Assembly: GCA_963826975.1 (NCBI GenBank)
Contig: CAWGZJ010000003.1
Coordinates: 186,001 to 250,000, forward strand
Direction of reading: 5' to 3'
Length of the DNA: 64,000 bases
Source of the DNA: Palsa-883 sp963826975
GTDB lineage: Bacteria; Pseudomonadota; Alphaproteobacteria; Acetobacterales; Acetobacteraceae
The notes under the pieces are model-generated. The model saw only the letters and a program-made list of their open reading frames with translations, did not search any database and had not been told where the DNA came from. Below are positions 24,406-32,670 of this stretch, in pieces. Position numbers and translations under genes: made by a program. Numbering within the stretch: position 1 is the stretch's first letter; each line of letters starts with the position of its first letter.

Positions 24406-25791
24406 GGGGCAAAGCCCCATAGGCGTTAACTTACCGCCGGATGGGGTAACGGACATGTGGTGTTCGTTTTCGCCTGGAGTGGGCGAGCCGGCGGTGGACA
24501 TTGGGTCCGGCGTGCAGCAGATCATCGACGGTGAGGCTGCCGAGGACAGCAAGCAGCAGCACGCGCCGGGTAATGTCCCACGCGCGCCAGAGCGAGGGGA
24601 TGTAGGTGGCATCGAGCAGGTCCTCAGGGGAAGACTCCAGGAACTCCTGGCTGAGATCGTCGCACAACAGGGCCAGAATGAGATGCGCAGTGAGCCAACT
24701 TCGTGACGCCCGCTCGGTGCGGGTCGGAATGCGGTCCATCCGCAGCAGGGATTTCAGTCGCTTGAACGCCAGTTCGATTTGCCAGCGCAGGCGATAGACG
24801 GCGAGCACTTCCTCTGCCGGATAGCCTTCCGCCGGCAGCGAGGTAGCCAGGATCATGAATTCCGCTGCAATCAGGCTGCGCGGATCGAGCACCTTCTGCT
24901 TGCGCGAAGCCTCGGCGCGCAACTTGTTGCGGGCGGCTTCGGTCGTCTCCGGGGTCTTGCGCCGGACGATCAGGCGCAGCGGCAGCGGCGGGTCCAGCAC
25001 GCCAACCCTGGCGCGCAGGATCACTTCGTGCGGCGCCATGTCGGCCGGCAGGGTACCGAGATGGGTGATGAGATCGAAGTCGGACCCGTCCGGGCGGATC
25101 AGGCTGAAGGCGTTCCAACCCACCCGAACGATGAAATCGGCCTGATTGGCGCCTTCCTGGCGGAAGCGGTGCAGACTCGCGGCGCGGGCAAAGTTGCGGT
25201 CGCCGATGCGGATCTCGCCTGGGATGGGTGCGCCACGCTCGATCGCCTCGGCACCGTGCTTGTCGGTCAGCTCCAGCTGCGAGAAGCCGCCGCGGTCGAG
25301 ATCGTAGACCACATGCAGCCGCCAACTGGTCGTCTTGCTGCCGCGCTCGCGGAAGCAACTGCCGTCGGCATTGCGCAGGATGCGCCCAGCCCAGCGCACC
25401 GCGGCACCGGGAGCCTTGTCCGCCAGCTGGCACGCCATCACGGCGTCGAGGAACTCGACCGCCTTGTCGAGCCGTTTCTTGACCGCCGGGTCGCTCATCT
25501 TGGCGAGGCCGAGCATGGTTGCCCAGGCGGCAGTTTCGCTCAGCGACAAGCCACCGGGACCGCGCGCCAGGGCAAGGCGCAGCAGGTCGGCGCCGCTGCC
25601 GATCTCGCGCTGGCGCTCGATCGCCTTGGTCTGCCGGGCAATCTGGTCGAGATCGACAGTGCCGGGAAGCTGGTGCAACAGGCTGTCGAACTGATCCGAG
25701 GGGAGAGATGCCGTGTTTTGCATCCGCCCCGAGAATCCTACCGAGTCGAGCCGGGTCAAGCGGTAAGTTAACGCCTATGGGGCAAAGCCCC
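24406..25791 (-). mobile_element. IS4-family insertion sequence with 13-bp target duplication
   Basis: The element itself is 24419-25778 (1,360 bp). Both ends carry the perfect inverted repeat ATAGGCGTTAACTTACCGC (19 bp). The same 13 bases, GGGGCAAAGCCCC, flank it on both sides (24406-24418 and 25779-25791), in the size range of IS4-family duplications. It encodes one transposase. The insertion split a G/C hairpin repeat between rho and the aldo/keto reductase gene. Intact ends, intact ORF and identical flanks indicate a recent, possibly active copy. Confidence 0.92.
24431..25723 (-). CDS. IS4-family transposase
   Basis: A DDE transposase of 430 residues from ATG 25723 (an in-frame TTG at 25759 would add 12). 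The family signature Y-2-R-3-E-6-K is exact in YRLRWQIELAFKRLK. An upstream acidic residue lies in RIGDRNFARA, and the first acidic residue probably in VVYDLDRGGFS. The Arg-rich C-terminus ends nearly at the left inverted repeat. It catalyses excision and insertion of the element. No frameshift or internal stop is seen. Confidence 0.95.
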   Translation of the reverse strand: MQNTASLPSDQFDSLLHQLPGTVDLDQIARQTKAIERQREIGSGADLLRLALARGPGGLSLSETAAWATMLGLAKMSDPAVKKRLDKAVEFLDAVMACQLADKAPGAAVRWAGRILRNADGSCFRERGSKTTSWRLHVVYDLDRGGFSQLELTDKHGAEAIERGAPIPGEIRIGDRNFARAASLHRFRQEGANQADFIVRVGWNAFSLIRPDGSDFDLITHLGTLPADMAPHEVILRARVGVLDPPLPLRLIVRRKTPETTEAARNKLRAEASRKQKVLDPRSLIAAEFMILATSLPAEGYPAEEVLAVYRLRWQIELAFKRLKSLLRMDRIPTRTERASRSWLTAHLILALLCDDLSQEFLESSPEDLLDATYIPSLWRAWDITRRVLLLAVLGSLTVDDLLHAGPNVHRRLAHSRRKRTPHVRYPIRR

Positions 25792-25852
25792 CTGGCGGGT
25801 TTCAGGGCAGCGCCCTGACCTTCCTTCGTTCTAGCTGCAAAAGGATGACGCC

Positions 25853-26710
25853 GTGACCCTGACGAGCAAGTTTCCGCGCATCGATCTCGCCACCAGCCGG
25901 CTTGGCTTCGGCGGCGCGGCGATGGGGCTGACCAATTATCTCGGTCGTTACGATGCGGCGGGAAGCCGCGATGTCTCGCTCGCCGCGGTGCGTCGCGCGG
26001 TCGAGCGCGGCATTACGTATTTCGATACTGCGCCCGGCTACGGGAACGGGCTGTCCGAGGAGATCATGGGCGAGGCGCTGCAGGGTGTGTCCGGTGTCGT
26101 GCTTGCGACCAAGGTGCCGCTTGTCGCGGCGGCGGACGTGCGCGGATCGCTGGAGGCGAGTCTGCGCCGGTTGCGGCGGTCGCGCGTCGATCTGCTGCAG
26201 ATCCACGGTGGCAGTATCGATGGCGAGGTATTGGCGCAGCTTCTGGCCAAGGGCGGCATGGTGGAGCAGCTCGTGCGGCTGCGCGAGGAAGGACTGACCA
26301 GCACGATCGGCTTTACGTCGGAGGACAACAACCGCGGCGTCTACGCGCTGATGGATACCGGCGCGTTCGACACGATGCAGATCTCGTACAATGTGCTGTT
26401 GCAGCATCCGTACGAGCCGACGCGGCCGTTCGGCAGCCTGTTCGAGGCGAAGCGGCATGGGTTGTTCACGATTTCCATGCGCACCTTCACCTCCGGCATT
26501 TTCCAGAAATGGATCCGGCTGACGAACCCGGCGGACCGGTTCGACTACACCGCGGCGCTGATCCAGTTCGTGCTGTCGAACCCGCTGATCGACGCCGCCC
26601 TGGTCGGCATGCGCACGCCGGAGGAGGTGGACGCCAATGTGGAGATCTGGCGCGATGAGGCCGGCCGCATCGACGTGACCGAGCTATGGACGCGCTACGT
26701 CGAGGCTTGA
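25853..26710 (+). CDS. Aldo/keto reductase
   Basis: A 285-residue NADPH-dependent (beta/alpha)8 oxidoreductase. The catalytic tetrad is visible: Asp and Tyr in YFDTAPGYGNGLSE, Lys in LATKVPL, His in LLQIHGG. It starts at GTG 25853 with AAAAGGA about seven bases upstream. The C-terminus LIDAALVGMRTPEEVDANV is typical of the YajO/L-fucose-dehydrogenase-like branch. The IS end is only 75 bases upstream, so its native promoter region may have been disrupted. Substrate unknown. Confidence 0.9.
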   Translation: MTLTSKFPRIDLATSRLGFGGAAMGLTNYLGRYDAAGSRDVSLAAVRRAVERGITYFDTAPGYGNGLSEEIMGEALQGVSGVVLATKVPLVAAADVRGSLEASLRRLRRSRVDLLQIHGGSIDGEVLAQLLAKGGMVEQLVRLREEGLTSTIGFTSEDNNRGVYALMDTGAFDTMQISYNVLLQHPYEPTRPFGSLFEAKRHGLFTISMRTFTSGIFQKWIRLTNPADRFDYTAALIQFVLSNPLIDAALVGMRTPEEVDANVEIWRDEAGRIDVTELWTRYVEA

Positions 26711-26735
26711 CCGCCGGCGAGGTGCTGGGACAAAC

Positions 26736-26762
26736 CGACGGACGGCCGAGATCCGTCCGTCG
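26736..26762 (+). terminator. Candidate terminator hairpin after aldo/keto reductase
   Basis: CGACGGACGG and CCGTCCGTCG form a perfect 10-bp stem with a 7-base loop, 26 bases after the stop. No T-run follows, so it may only stabilise the 3' end. Confidence 0.45.
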
Positions 26763-26921
26763 CCCCGGCGTAATCACGCGACGAACTGGCCGGGGTCATC
26801 TCGCCCCGCCATCCGGCAAGCGCACCAACGCCCGCATCCAGCGCCTGTAGGCGGCATGACCCGACCGACAGGCGCTGCCGCCGGGGACACCGGGTGATCC
26901 GAACCCGACAGGCTGCCAACT

Positions 26922-27623
26922 CTAGCCCGCGAGGAGAGGAACGAGATAAGGCCCCGCCAGCGAGGTGCAGACCGCGCCGAGCGCCATCGCGGCGCCGGCG
27001 ACGGCGCCCGACAACTGGCCTTCGACGACCGCTTCCGCCGTGCCTTGGCCGTGCGAGATCGTCCCCAGCGCCAACCCGCGGGAAATGGGGTGCGTGATCC
27101 CCGCGCGGTTCATCAGCCAAGGGCCGAGGCTGGCGCCCAGCATGCCAGTGATGACGACGAAGATGGCGGTCAATGCCGGGGCGCCGTGCACGATCCTGGC
27201 GATCTCGACTGCAATCGGCACGGTCGTCGATTTGATCGCGATCGAGGCGGTGAGAAGCTGGGAGAAGCCAAGGATCCGTGCCGTCAGTCCCGCAACGACC
27301 ATCGTCCCCAGCGAACCGACGAGCAGGCCGCAGCCGGCAGGCACGATGTTTCTGAAAAATGACTGGCGGTTCTTGTAGAGCGGCAGGGCGAGGGCGACGG
27401 TCGCGGGTCCGAGAAGGAACGTCATGATGTCCTTCGCCGGCCCGTAATCGCCGAACGAAACCCCAGAACCAAGCAGGATCGCGATGATGATGACCGTGCT
27501 GAAGAGAACCGGCGTGGTCAGCGGCGATGGATAGCGCTTGCGTGCCACGAGGCTGAGGCTATAGGCGCCGACCGTCACGGCAATTCCGAAACCCGTGACG
27601 GCCACGATCGGGAGCGCTGTCAT
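26922..27623 (-). CDS. LrgB/CidB-family membrane protein
   Basis: A 233-residue polytopic protein starting MTALPIVAVTGFGIAVTVGA. Family landmarks are present: KDIMTFLLGPATVALALPLY, SIAIKSTTVPIAVEIAR and GTISHGQGTAEAV. LrgB proteins work with LrgA/CidA holin-like partners in murein hydrolase control, or as glycolate/pyruvate-type carriers (PlgG in plants, LrgAB in Bacillus). It overlaps the lrgA-like gene by four bases (ATGA). Function in this organism is not shown. Confidence 0.9.
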   Translation of the reverse strand: MTALPIVAVTGFGIAVTVGAYSLSLVARKRYPSPLTTPVLFSTVIIIAILLGSGVSFGDYGPAKDIMTFLLGPATVALALPLYKNRQSFFRNIVPAGCGLLVGSLGTMVVAGLTARILGFSQLLTASIAIKSTTVPIAVEIARIVHGAPALTAIFVVITGMLGASLGPWLMNRAGITHPISRGLALGTISHGQGTAEAVVEGQLSGAVAGAAMALGAVCTSLAGPYLVPLLAG

Positions 27624-28087
27624 GACTTTCCTCCCCGCTGCCAGGGCTTGGCGAGCAGAACCTGTGAGACGAACCCCGTGAGCAGAATGCCGACGGCCGC
27701 GCTGAGGGCGAGAACCAGCATGATCGCGAGGCCATGTGCCAGCAGCAGCGGCCCCGAATTCATCAGCCCGACCGTGATCGGCACGAAGAAGAACGCCAGA
27801 TGCCTGATCAGGAAAGATCCGGTGAGATCGAACCAGGCGAGCTTGACGACACCGAGCGCCAGCAATGCGTAGAGGGCAAGCATGCCGACGAGGTTGCCGG
27901 GGATGGGCAAGGCCGCCTGTTGCACCGCCCAAACGCCGGCGAAGTTCAGCGCCCACAGCCCGGTCAGTTGCAGCGCCACGAGCGCCGCTTGTTCGAGCCG
28001 CGGGTGGACGATGCGAGAACGGTGCGGCGCGCTCGCCCCAACCATCGGCGCGCTGCCGGCAATCATCGTGTTGGCGATCTCGTTCAT
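27620..28087 (-). CDS. LrgA/CidA-family holin-like protein
   Basis: A 155-residue protein. The N-terminal 30 residues are polar, then four membrane segments run from ALVALQLTGLWALNFAG through LPIPGNLVGMLALYALLALG to VGILLTGFVSQVLL. PIPGNLVGM and FFFVPITVGLM are LrgA/CidA hallmarks. Start ATG 28087 is chosen, but the frame stays open to 28339, where another ATG has a better ribosome site, so a longer protein is possible. It probably forms a complex with the overlapping LrgB-like protein. Confidence 0.85.
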   Translation of the reverse strand: MNEIANTMIAGSAPMVGASAPHRSRIVHPRLEQAALVALQLTGLWALNFAGVWAVQQAALPIPGNLVGMLALYALLALGVVKLAWFDLTGSFLIRHLAFFFVPITVGLMNSGPLLLAHGLAIMLVLALSAAVGILLTGFVSQVLLAKPWQRGGKS

Positions 28088-28339
28088 CCCTGATTGGCCT
28101 GCTGCCTTGGCAGCGAGTTCGATTTTCGGGTCGCGGGCGCGTGGATCGCGGGCCAGGAAGTCGCGATGCATCGGAAAGAGCGGGCGTGTCGAACGCGGCG
28201 AGGAGCGCAAGGACGGCGAAACCGTCGGACGCGCGGTGGTGCTCCGCTTCGACCGCCAGCGCATCGTATCTCGGGAGGCACGATCCGAGGCCGGCAAAGA
28301 AGCGGCTGCGGATTCCGCCAATTCGGCCAGGTGGGTCAT
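28088..28339 (-). other. Open frame continuous with the lrgA-like gene; possible gene remnant
   Basis: From ATG 28339, preceded by GGGAG, the frame reads MTHLAELAESAAASLPASD then a Ser/Arg-rich, low-complexity stretch that joins the LrgA-like start without a stop. It looks like the first 20-odd codons of another gene followed by decayed or frameshifted sequence. No function is suggested. The rest of the 28088-28657 gap shows no supportable gene. Confidence 0.3.
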
Positions 28340-28657
28340 GTGGCGCTCCCGTTCGTGTGGGTTGCTTCGTTGCCCTGACATCCTGCTGGTCGGCCGTAGC
28401 TGGTTGCTATCCAGATGGCGCAAAGTCCGGACAGATTGCGAAAAGTTTTGGCAATGTCGTGCCTTGCCCGCCCAACAGGCCGCAGAAAATCGCCCAAGTT
28501 TGATGGATATCTCGGTGTTTCCGGTTCTGACGGGCGTCCGGAGCCTGATTTTGCGCCACTCCGCCGGCCCTGACGGCGAGGATTCTGCTGCCGGGGCCGT
28601 TTTGGACAGACCCCGAATGTCGTTACGCCGCGACCACGAGGCCGCTCCGGTTCTCCA

Positions 28658-29842
28658 TCACCGCCCGCGCCAGGGCCTATCCCGGAAACGCAGCGTATTG
28701 CGTCGCAGCGCGTCCACTGGGGAGACGCCGAAAGCCGTCTTGTAAAGCTTGGTGAAACGGCCGGGATTGGTAAAGCCGTACTGATAGGCGAGGTGCGTGA
28801 CGTTGCCCACGAACTCGTCGTTGTTCAGGCACTGACGCACCGCCTCGAGCCGGGCCTGCAGGATCGCCGCGGCGGGCGTGGTGTCGCGAAACTGCTTGAT
28901 GCCAAGTTGCAGACTTCGGACGCCGCATCCCGCGGCGGCGGCGACATCGTCTAGCGCGATCGGTTGCGCGGCATGGTCACGAATATACTCCTCGGCGCGC
29001 CGCACCGTCCCCGGCACTGCGGATCCGGCCGGCCGGGCCAGCCGCTCCGAGTAGTTATTCGGCAGACCCTGCAGCATCGAATACAGCAACAGATCGGTGA
29101 AGGACCGGCAGGCCAGGTCGGAACCAGCGAACGAATGCGCGTTGCCCAGCGCCTCGGTAAGCAATCGCACCAGCCGCAGGACGCTCTGGCCCGGCGCGGT
29201 GTTCAGGTTGACAATAGGATCGAAGACTATGTCCTCCCTCGCCGGGCCACCCAGCAATCCCGCCAGCCTCTGCTGCAGGCTCGCAGCGGGAATCCAGATC
29301 GCAAGCCGCTCATGGTCATGGGTCGCAGCAAGCGTGGTACCCGGAACGCCGCGATAGATCAGACCTACATGGGGGAACACCTCGAAGCGGCCGAGCGTGC
29401 TGGTTCCAAAGCAGGTGAGTGCGCCCCGGCTAACGATCGTCAGGCAGTAATCGGGCAGCCCGGTCTCGGTTATGACCAACTCGGCTGGGCATCGATCCGC
29501 GATGTACGCGATGTCGAGTTCGCCAACCCCGCACGCCCCGCGCGTCGAAAGGATTTCGCCGCGGGTGCGATCCCCGGGGAGGGCGGCGGTCAGCCGGTAC
29601 GTCAGCCGCCGGAAATACGGTTTAAGGAAGTATGGCTGCAGACGGGGCCAGTAAACGCCGGATTCGAGTTCTCCGAGATCGCACAGGTGGGCGAGCCTGA
29701 ACCGGTCAAGCGGCACGCTGGCGGTCAGAGATGCCGCGTGATCGTAATCTCGTGTCGTCCGGTCAGAAGCCACAGCGTCTCCATCGAACCTGCGGGAAAC
29801 GTTCTTCCGACGATCAGGCTTGGGGTCCCCAACAGCGCTCAC
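28658..29842 (-). CDS. AraC-family transcriptional regulator
   Basis: About 394 residues. The N-terminal half (about 50-250) is an effector/dimerisation domain of the AraC_binding_2 style (CFGTSTLGRFEVFPHVGLIY). The C-terminal 100 residues carry two helix-turn-helix motifs, seen in IALDDVAAAAGCGVRSLQLG and YQYGFTNPGRFTKLYKTAFG. It should bind DNA near target promoters; likely targets are adjacent genes such as the lrgAB pair downstream on the same strand, but no operator is visible. Start is uncertain: GTG 29842 or TTG 29845. Confidence 0.88.
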   Translation of the reverse strand: MSAVGDPKPDRRKNVSRRFDGDAVASDRTTRDYDHAASLTASVPLDRFRLAHLCDLGELESGVYWPRLQPYFLKPYFRRLTYRLTAALPGDRTRGEILSTRGACGVGELDIAYIADRCPAELVITETGLPDYCLTIVSRGALTCFGTSTLGRFEVFPHVGLIYRGVPGTTLAATHDHERLAIWIPAASLQQRLAGLLGGPAREDIVFDPIVNLNTAPGQSVLRLVRLLTEALGNAHSFAGSDLACRSFTDLLLYSMLQGLPNNYSERLARPAGSAVPGTVRRAEEYIRDHAAQPIALDDVAAAAGCGVRSLQLGIKQFRDTTPAAAILQARLEAVRQCLNNDEFVGNVTHLAYQYGFTNPGRFTKLYKTAFGVSPVDALRRNTLRFRDRPWRGR

Positions 29843-30156
29843 CAAACCGGCCGCTCCAGATCAGTAACGTGCCTGCCGTCCCAACTCGCGATCGGCTGGG
29901 CGAGCACCCGGTGCGGCAGCAGGCGGCCCTTAGGGTGTAGCATGGCCCTCAATCCCCCCGAGGGAAAAATGTGGTGGCGGCGATCGGCGTTGTGTTTGCG
30001 GCACGGGGTGGCCAGGACAGGGACGCGGGAGGCATCCTTGCCATCGCTGTCAGGTTGACGAAGTGCACCAACGCCACACAAAGGGGCACGGCGTGGGTCA
30101 ATCGTTTCGTCACCTGGCATAACAGGGTGCCGGCAATCGCTCGGGAGTAGAATTGG
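29843..30156. other. Gene-free gap between araC-type and prmA genes
   Basis: This 314-base gap separates divergently transcribed genes and should contain both promoters. No clear -35/-10 pair, repeat or RNA element was recognised. A long reverse open frame here is antisense to prmA. Confidence 0.4.
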
Positions 30157-31139
30157 ATGCGGGTCAGCGCCGCCGCGCTCGAGACCGTCAGTGTGGACGT
30201 GCCAGAGGCGGCGCTCGAGGCTTTCGAGGCAGCGCTCGGCAGCGTCTGTGCGACGGTCGGATTTTTCCGCGATCCCGCCGGCGCACGGTGGTTTGTGGAA
30301 GGCGTCAAGCCGGTGGGCGAGGGCGATGCGGCGCTGACCGCGGCGCTGGCGTTGGCGACCGCGCTGACCGGGGTGGAGGCCGTGCCGCGGCGGACGGCCA
30401 TCCCGGCGGATGGCTGGCTGGCGCGCACCCGTGCGGCATTTCCTCAGCAGTTGATCGGGCGCCGCTTCGCGGTGCGCGGCACGCATCTCTCCGGGCCTGC
30501 GCCGGCGGGGCGGATCACGCTGACACTTGACGCCGCGCTGGCGTTCGGGTCGGGGGAGCATGGCTCGACCCGTGGTTGCCTGCGTGCGTTGGAGCGCGTG
30601 GCGCGTCGGCGGCCGCGGCGGATTCTGGATCTTGGGACCGGCTCCGGGATCCTGGCGATGGCGGCGGCGCAGCTGCTGCACCGGCGCGTGCTGGCGACCG
30701 ATATCGAGCCGTGGTCGGTGCGGGTTGCCCGCGGGAACGCTGTGCTCAACCGGATCGGACCGATGCTGCGCTGCTGGCGGGCGGATGGTTGGCGTGACCG
30801 GGCGGTGCGGGCGAGTGGACCGTATGATCTGGTGTTGGCGAATATCCTGGCGCGGCCGCTGTGCCTGATGGCGTGGCCGCTGGCGGCGCATCTGGCGCCG
30901 GGGGGACTGCGATATTGGCAGGGCTGCTGGTGGGCCAGGCCAGGCAGGTTTTGGTGGCGCATCGCCGGCGGGGGCTGCGGCTGGAGGCGGTGATTTCCGA
31001 GGGGCCGTGGACGGCGCTGGTGCTGCGCGCTGGGTGTTCAACCGGTCGTGGGTCGGCGGCGCACGGCGTGCATGCCAGCATCCACGACTTCGCTTGCGGC
31101 GTGAAGTCAAGTCGTGGATGCCGGCCTGCGCCGGCATGA
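30157..31139 (+). pseudogene. prmA: Ribosomal protein L11 methyltransferase, frameshifted near C-terminus
   Basis: PrmA trimethylates ribosomal protein L11 with SAM. The first 250 residues are normal: the substrate-binding N-terminal domain, FGSGEHGST, the SAM motif I DLGTGSGILAMAAAQ and LANILARPL. Within a run of six Gs at about 30907-30912 the frame changes. The expected continuation (GTAILAGLLVGQARQVLVAH, GLRLEAVISEGPWTALVLR) is intact in the +1 frame and runs to a stop at 31139 inside a family-3 repeat. Read as is, the protein ends at 30993 with an unrelated tail. One missing G restores the gene, so a homopolymer sequencing error or a recent mutation are the two explanations. Confidence 0.85.
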
Positions 31140-31147
31140 CGGGGGCG
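31069..31147. repeat. Dispersed palindromic repeat, family 3, copy 2
   Basis: CCAGCATCCACGACTT on the left and AAGTCGTGGATGCCGG on the right form the arms, followed by CCTGCGCCGGCATGACGGGG. It overlaps the restored 3' end of prmA and supplies its stop. Confidence 0.85.
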
Positions 31148-31153
31148 GCTGGC

Positions 31154-31825
31154 TCATGCTTCGATCTTTCGTAATAACCGCTGCTCGACGATGGTGACTG
31201 CCCGGGTCAGCGGGAAGGCGATTACGAAATAGATGAAGGCGACCGTCGTCAGAATCTCGACCGGGTGGAATGTGCGCGTTGCGATGTTCTGCCCGACGTA
31301 GAGCAGATCGGACATGCCGACCGCGGAAACCAGCGAGCTTTCCTTGAACAGGCTGACGGTGTTCGAGAGCAGCGTAGGGATGGCGCGCAGGATGGTTTGC
31401 GGGAATATGACGTGGGTGATTTTGGCGACCGGGGCCAGGCCGAGTGCCACACAGGCATCGTGCTGTTCGCGCGCGATCGCCCTCATTGCGGCGCGGAAGG
31501 TCTCGCAGGAGATGGCCCCCATGTAGAGGCTGAGTGCGATGATCGCCGAGGCAAGACTGCCGATCTCGACATGCAGCACGAGCGGCAGGCAGAAGAAGAT
31601 CCAGAAGATCTGGATGAGCACCGGCGTCCCGCGGAAGAACTCGACGTAGAGCGAGCCGATTGCATAGATCAGCCGGTTTTCCGACGTGCGCATCAGGCTG
31701 AGCGCGAAACCGAGCAGCATGCCGAGGATCACGCAGATGACCGTGAGCTTCAGCGTCGTCGCCAGGCCGACGAGCAGGGCGCTCCAATAGTCGAGGATGA
31801 AGCCGAATGAGAAATGATAGGTCAT
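31154..31825 (-). CDS. Polar amino-acid ABC transporter permease (HisMQ type)
   Basis: A 223-residue inner-membrane permease with about five membrane segments. The domain start LLVGLATTLKLTVICVILG and the cytoplasmic coupling loop EQHDACVALGLAPVAKITHV are typical of the HisM/HisQ group. VEFFRGTPVLIQIFWIFFCL is another family landmark. It is the last gene of the operon SBP-ATPase-permease-permease and pairs with the permease 12 bases upstream. Substrate is likely a polar amino acid or related small molecule. Confidence 0.92.
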   Translation of the reverse strand: MTYHFSFGFILDYWSALLVGLATTLKLTVICVILGMLLGFALSLMRTSENRLIYAIGSLYVEFFRGTPVLIQIFWIFFCLPLVLHVEIGSLASAIIALSLYMGAISCETFRAAMRAIAREQHDACVALGLAPVAKITHVIFPQTILRAIPTLLSNTVSLFKESSLVSAVGMSDLLYVGQNIATRTFHPVEILTTVAFIYFVIAFPLTRAVTIVEQRLLRKIEA

Positions 31826-31837
31826 TGCGGGTGCCGC

Positions 31838-32509
31838 TCAGCCGGCCAGCCGGCGTGCGTTGCGGCGCTCGAAATAGGCGGCGAGTTGGCCGACCGGAAA
31901 CGAAATGGCGAGATAGATGACGGCGGCGATCGTGAAGGTCTCGATCGGCCGGTAGGTTTGGGTCGACATGGTCTTCGCCTGGTACATCAGGTCGGCGACC
32001 GCGACGAGCGAGACCAGGGCGCTTTGCTGGAACAGGCCGATCGCGTTGCTGATGAGGACGGGCAGCGCCAGGCGCAGCGCCTGCGGGAATACGACATGCA
32101 GGATGCGCGCGCGCCAGGAAAGGCCGAGTGCCACACTGGCGTCGAACTGGGCGCGCGGGATGGCCTGGATCGCCGCGCGGTAGGCCTCGGCGTTGAAGGC
32201 GGTGAGATTGAGGCCTAGCGCCAGCACGCCCATCGTTATGGCGTCGAGAAAAACGTTGAACAGGATGGGCACGCAATAGAAGAACCACACGATCTGGATG
32301 AGTGCCGGTGTGCAACGAAAGAATTCGACGAAGGCGGTTGCGGGCCAGCGGATGATGCGTATGGGGCTCATGACCAGGAGTGCGACGCCGAAGCCGAGGG
32401 TCAGGCCGATGGCGTTCGCCAGGAAGGTGAGTTGCAGAGTGACGACTAGGCCGTCGAGCAGTTTGTCGAAGTCGCGGAAGACGAAGAAGAAGTTGAGGTG
32501 GTAGTTCAT
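31838..32509 (-). CDS. Polar amino-acid ABC transporter permease (HisMQ type)
   Basis: A 223-residue permease paralogous to the next gene. It starts MNYHLNFFFVFRDFDKLLDG and has the domain motif VVTLQLTFLANAIGLTLG, VEFFRCTPALIQIVWFFYC, and the coupling loop QFDASVALGLSWRARILHVV. The start ATG 32509 is chosen by homology; the longer open frame upstream is antisense-like sequence of the ATPase gene in another frame. A family-1 repeat separates it from the ATPase gene. Confidence 0.92.
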   Translation of the reverse strand: MNYHLNFFFVFRDFDKLLDGLVVTLQLTFLANAIGLTLGFGVALLVMSPIRIIRWPATAFVEFFRCTPALIQIVWFFYCVPILFNVFLDAITMGVLALGLNLTAFNAEAYRAAIQAIPRAQFDASVALGLSWRARILHVVFPQALRLALPVLISNAIGLFQQSALVSLVAVADLMYQAKTMSTQTYRPIETFTIAAVIYLAISFPVGQLAAYFERRNARRLAG

Positions 32510-32566
32510 GGGCGGAACGGTAGACCTGTCCGGGTGTTTGCGGGAGAGGCCGGTGAGTGGAGCGGG

Positions 32567-32648
32567 ACGGGTGAGGGTGGTGCGGCGGGCAGCACCCTCA
32601 CCCTCGTCGCTGCGCGCCTCGACCTCTCCCGCGAAGAGCGGGCGAGGT
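32567..32648. repeat. Dispersed intergenic repeat, family 1, copy 4
   Basis: The copy proper is 32595-32648 with the CTCTCCCGC hairpin. As in copy 3, an upstream GGGTGAGGGTG pairs with CACCCTCACCC. It interrupts the amino-acid transporter operon between ATPase and permease genes, where it could set differential mRNA stability. Confidence 0.85.
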
Positions 32649-32670
32649 GTAGCTGGAGTTGTTGCATGTC

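Noticed and set aside
29949..30428. Minus-strand 159-codon frame before and over prmA
   Set aside because: It overlaps antisense to PrmA coding sequence and has no recognisable domain.
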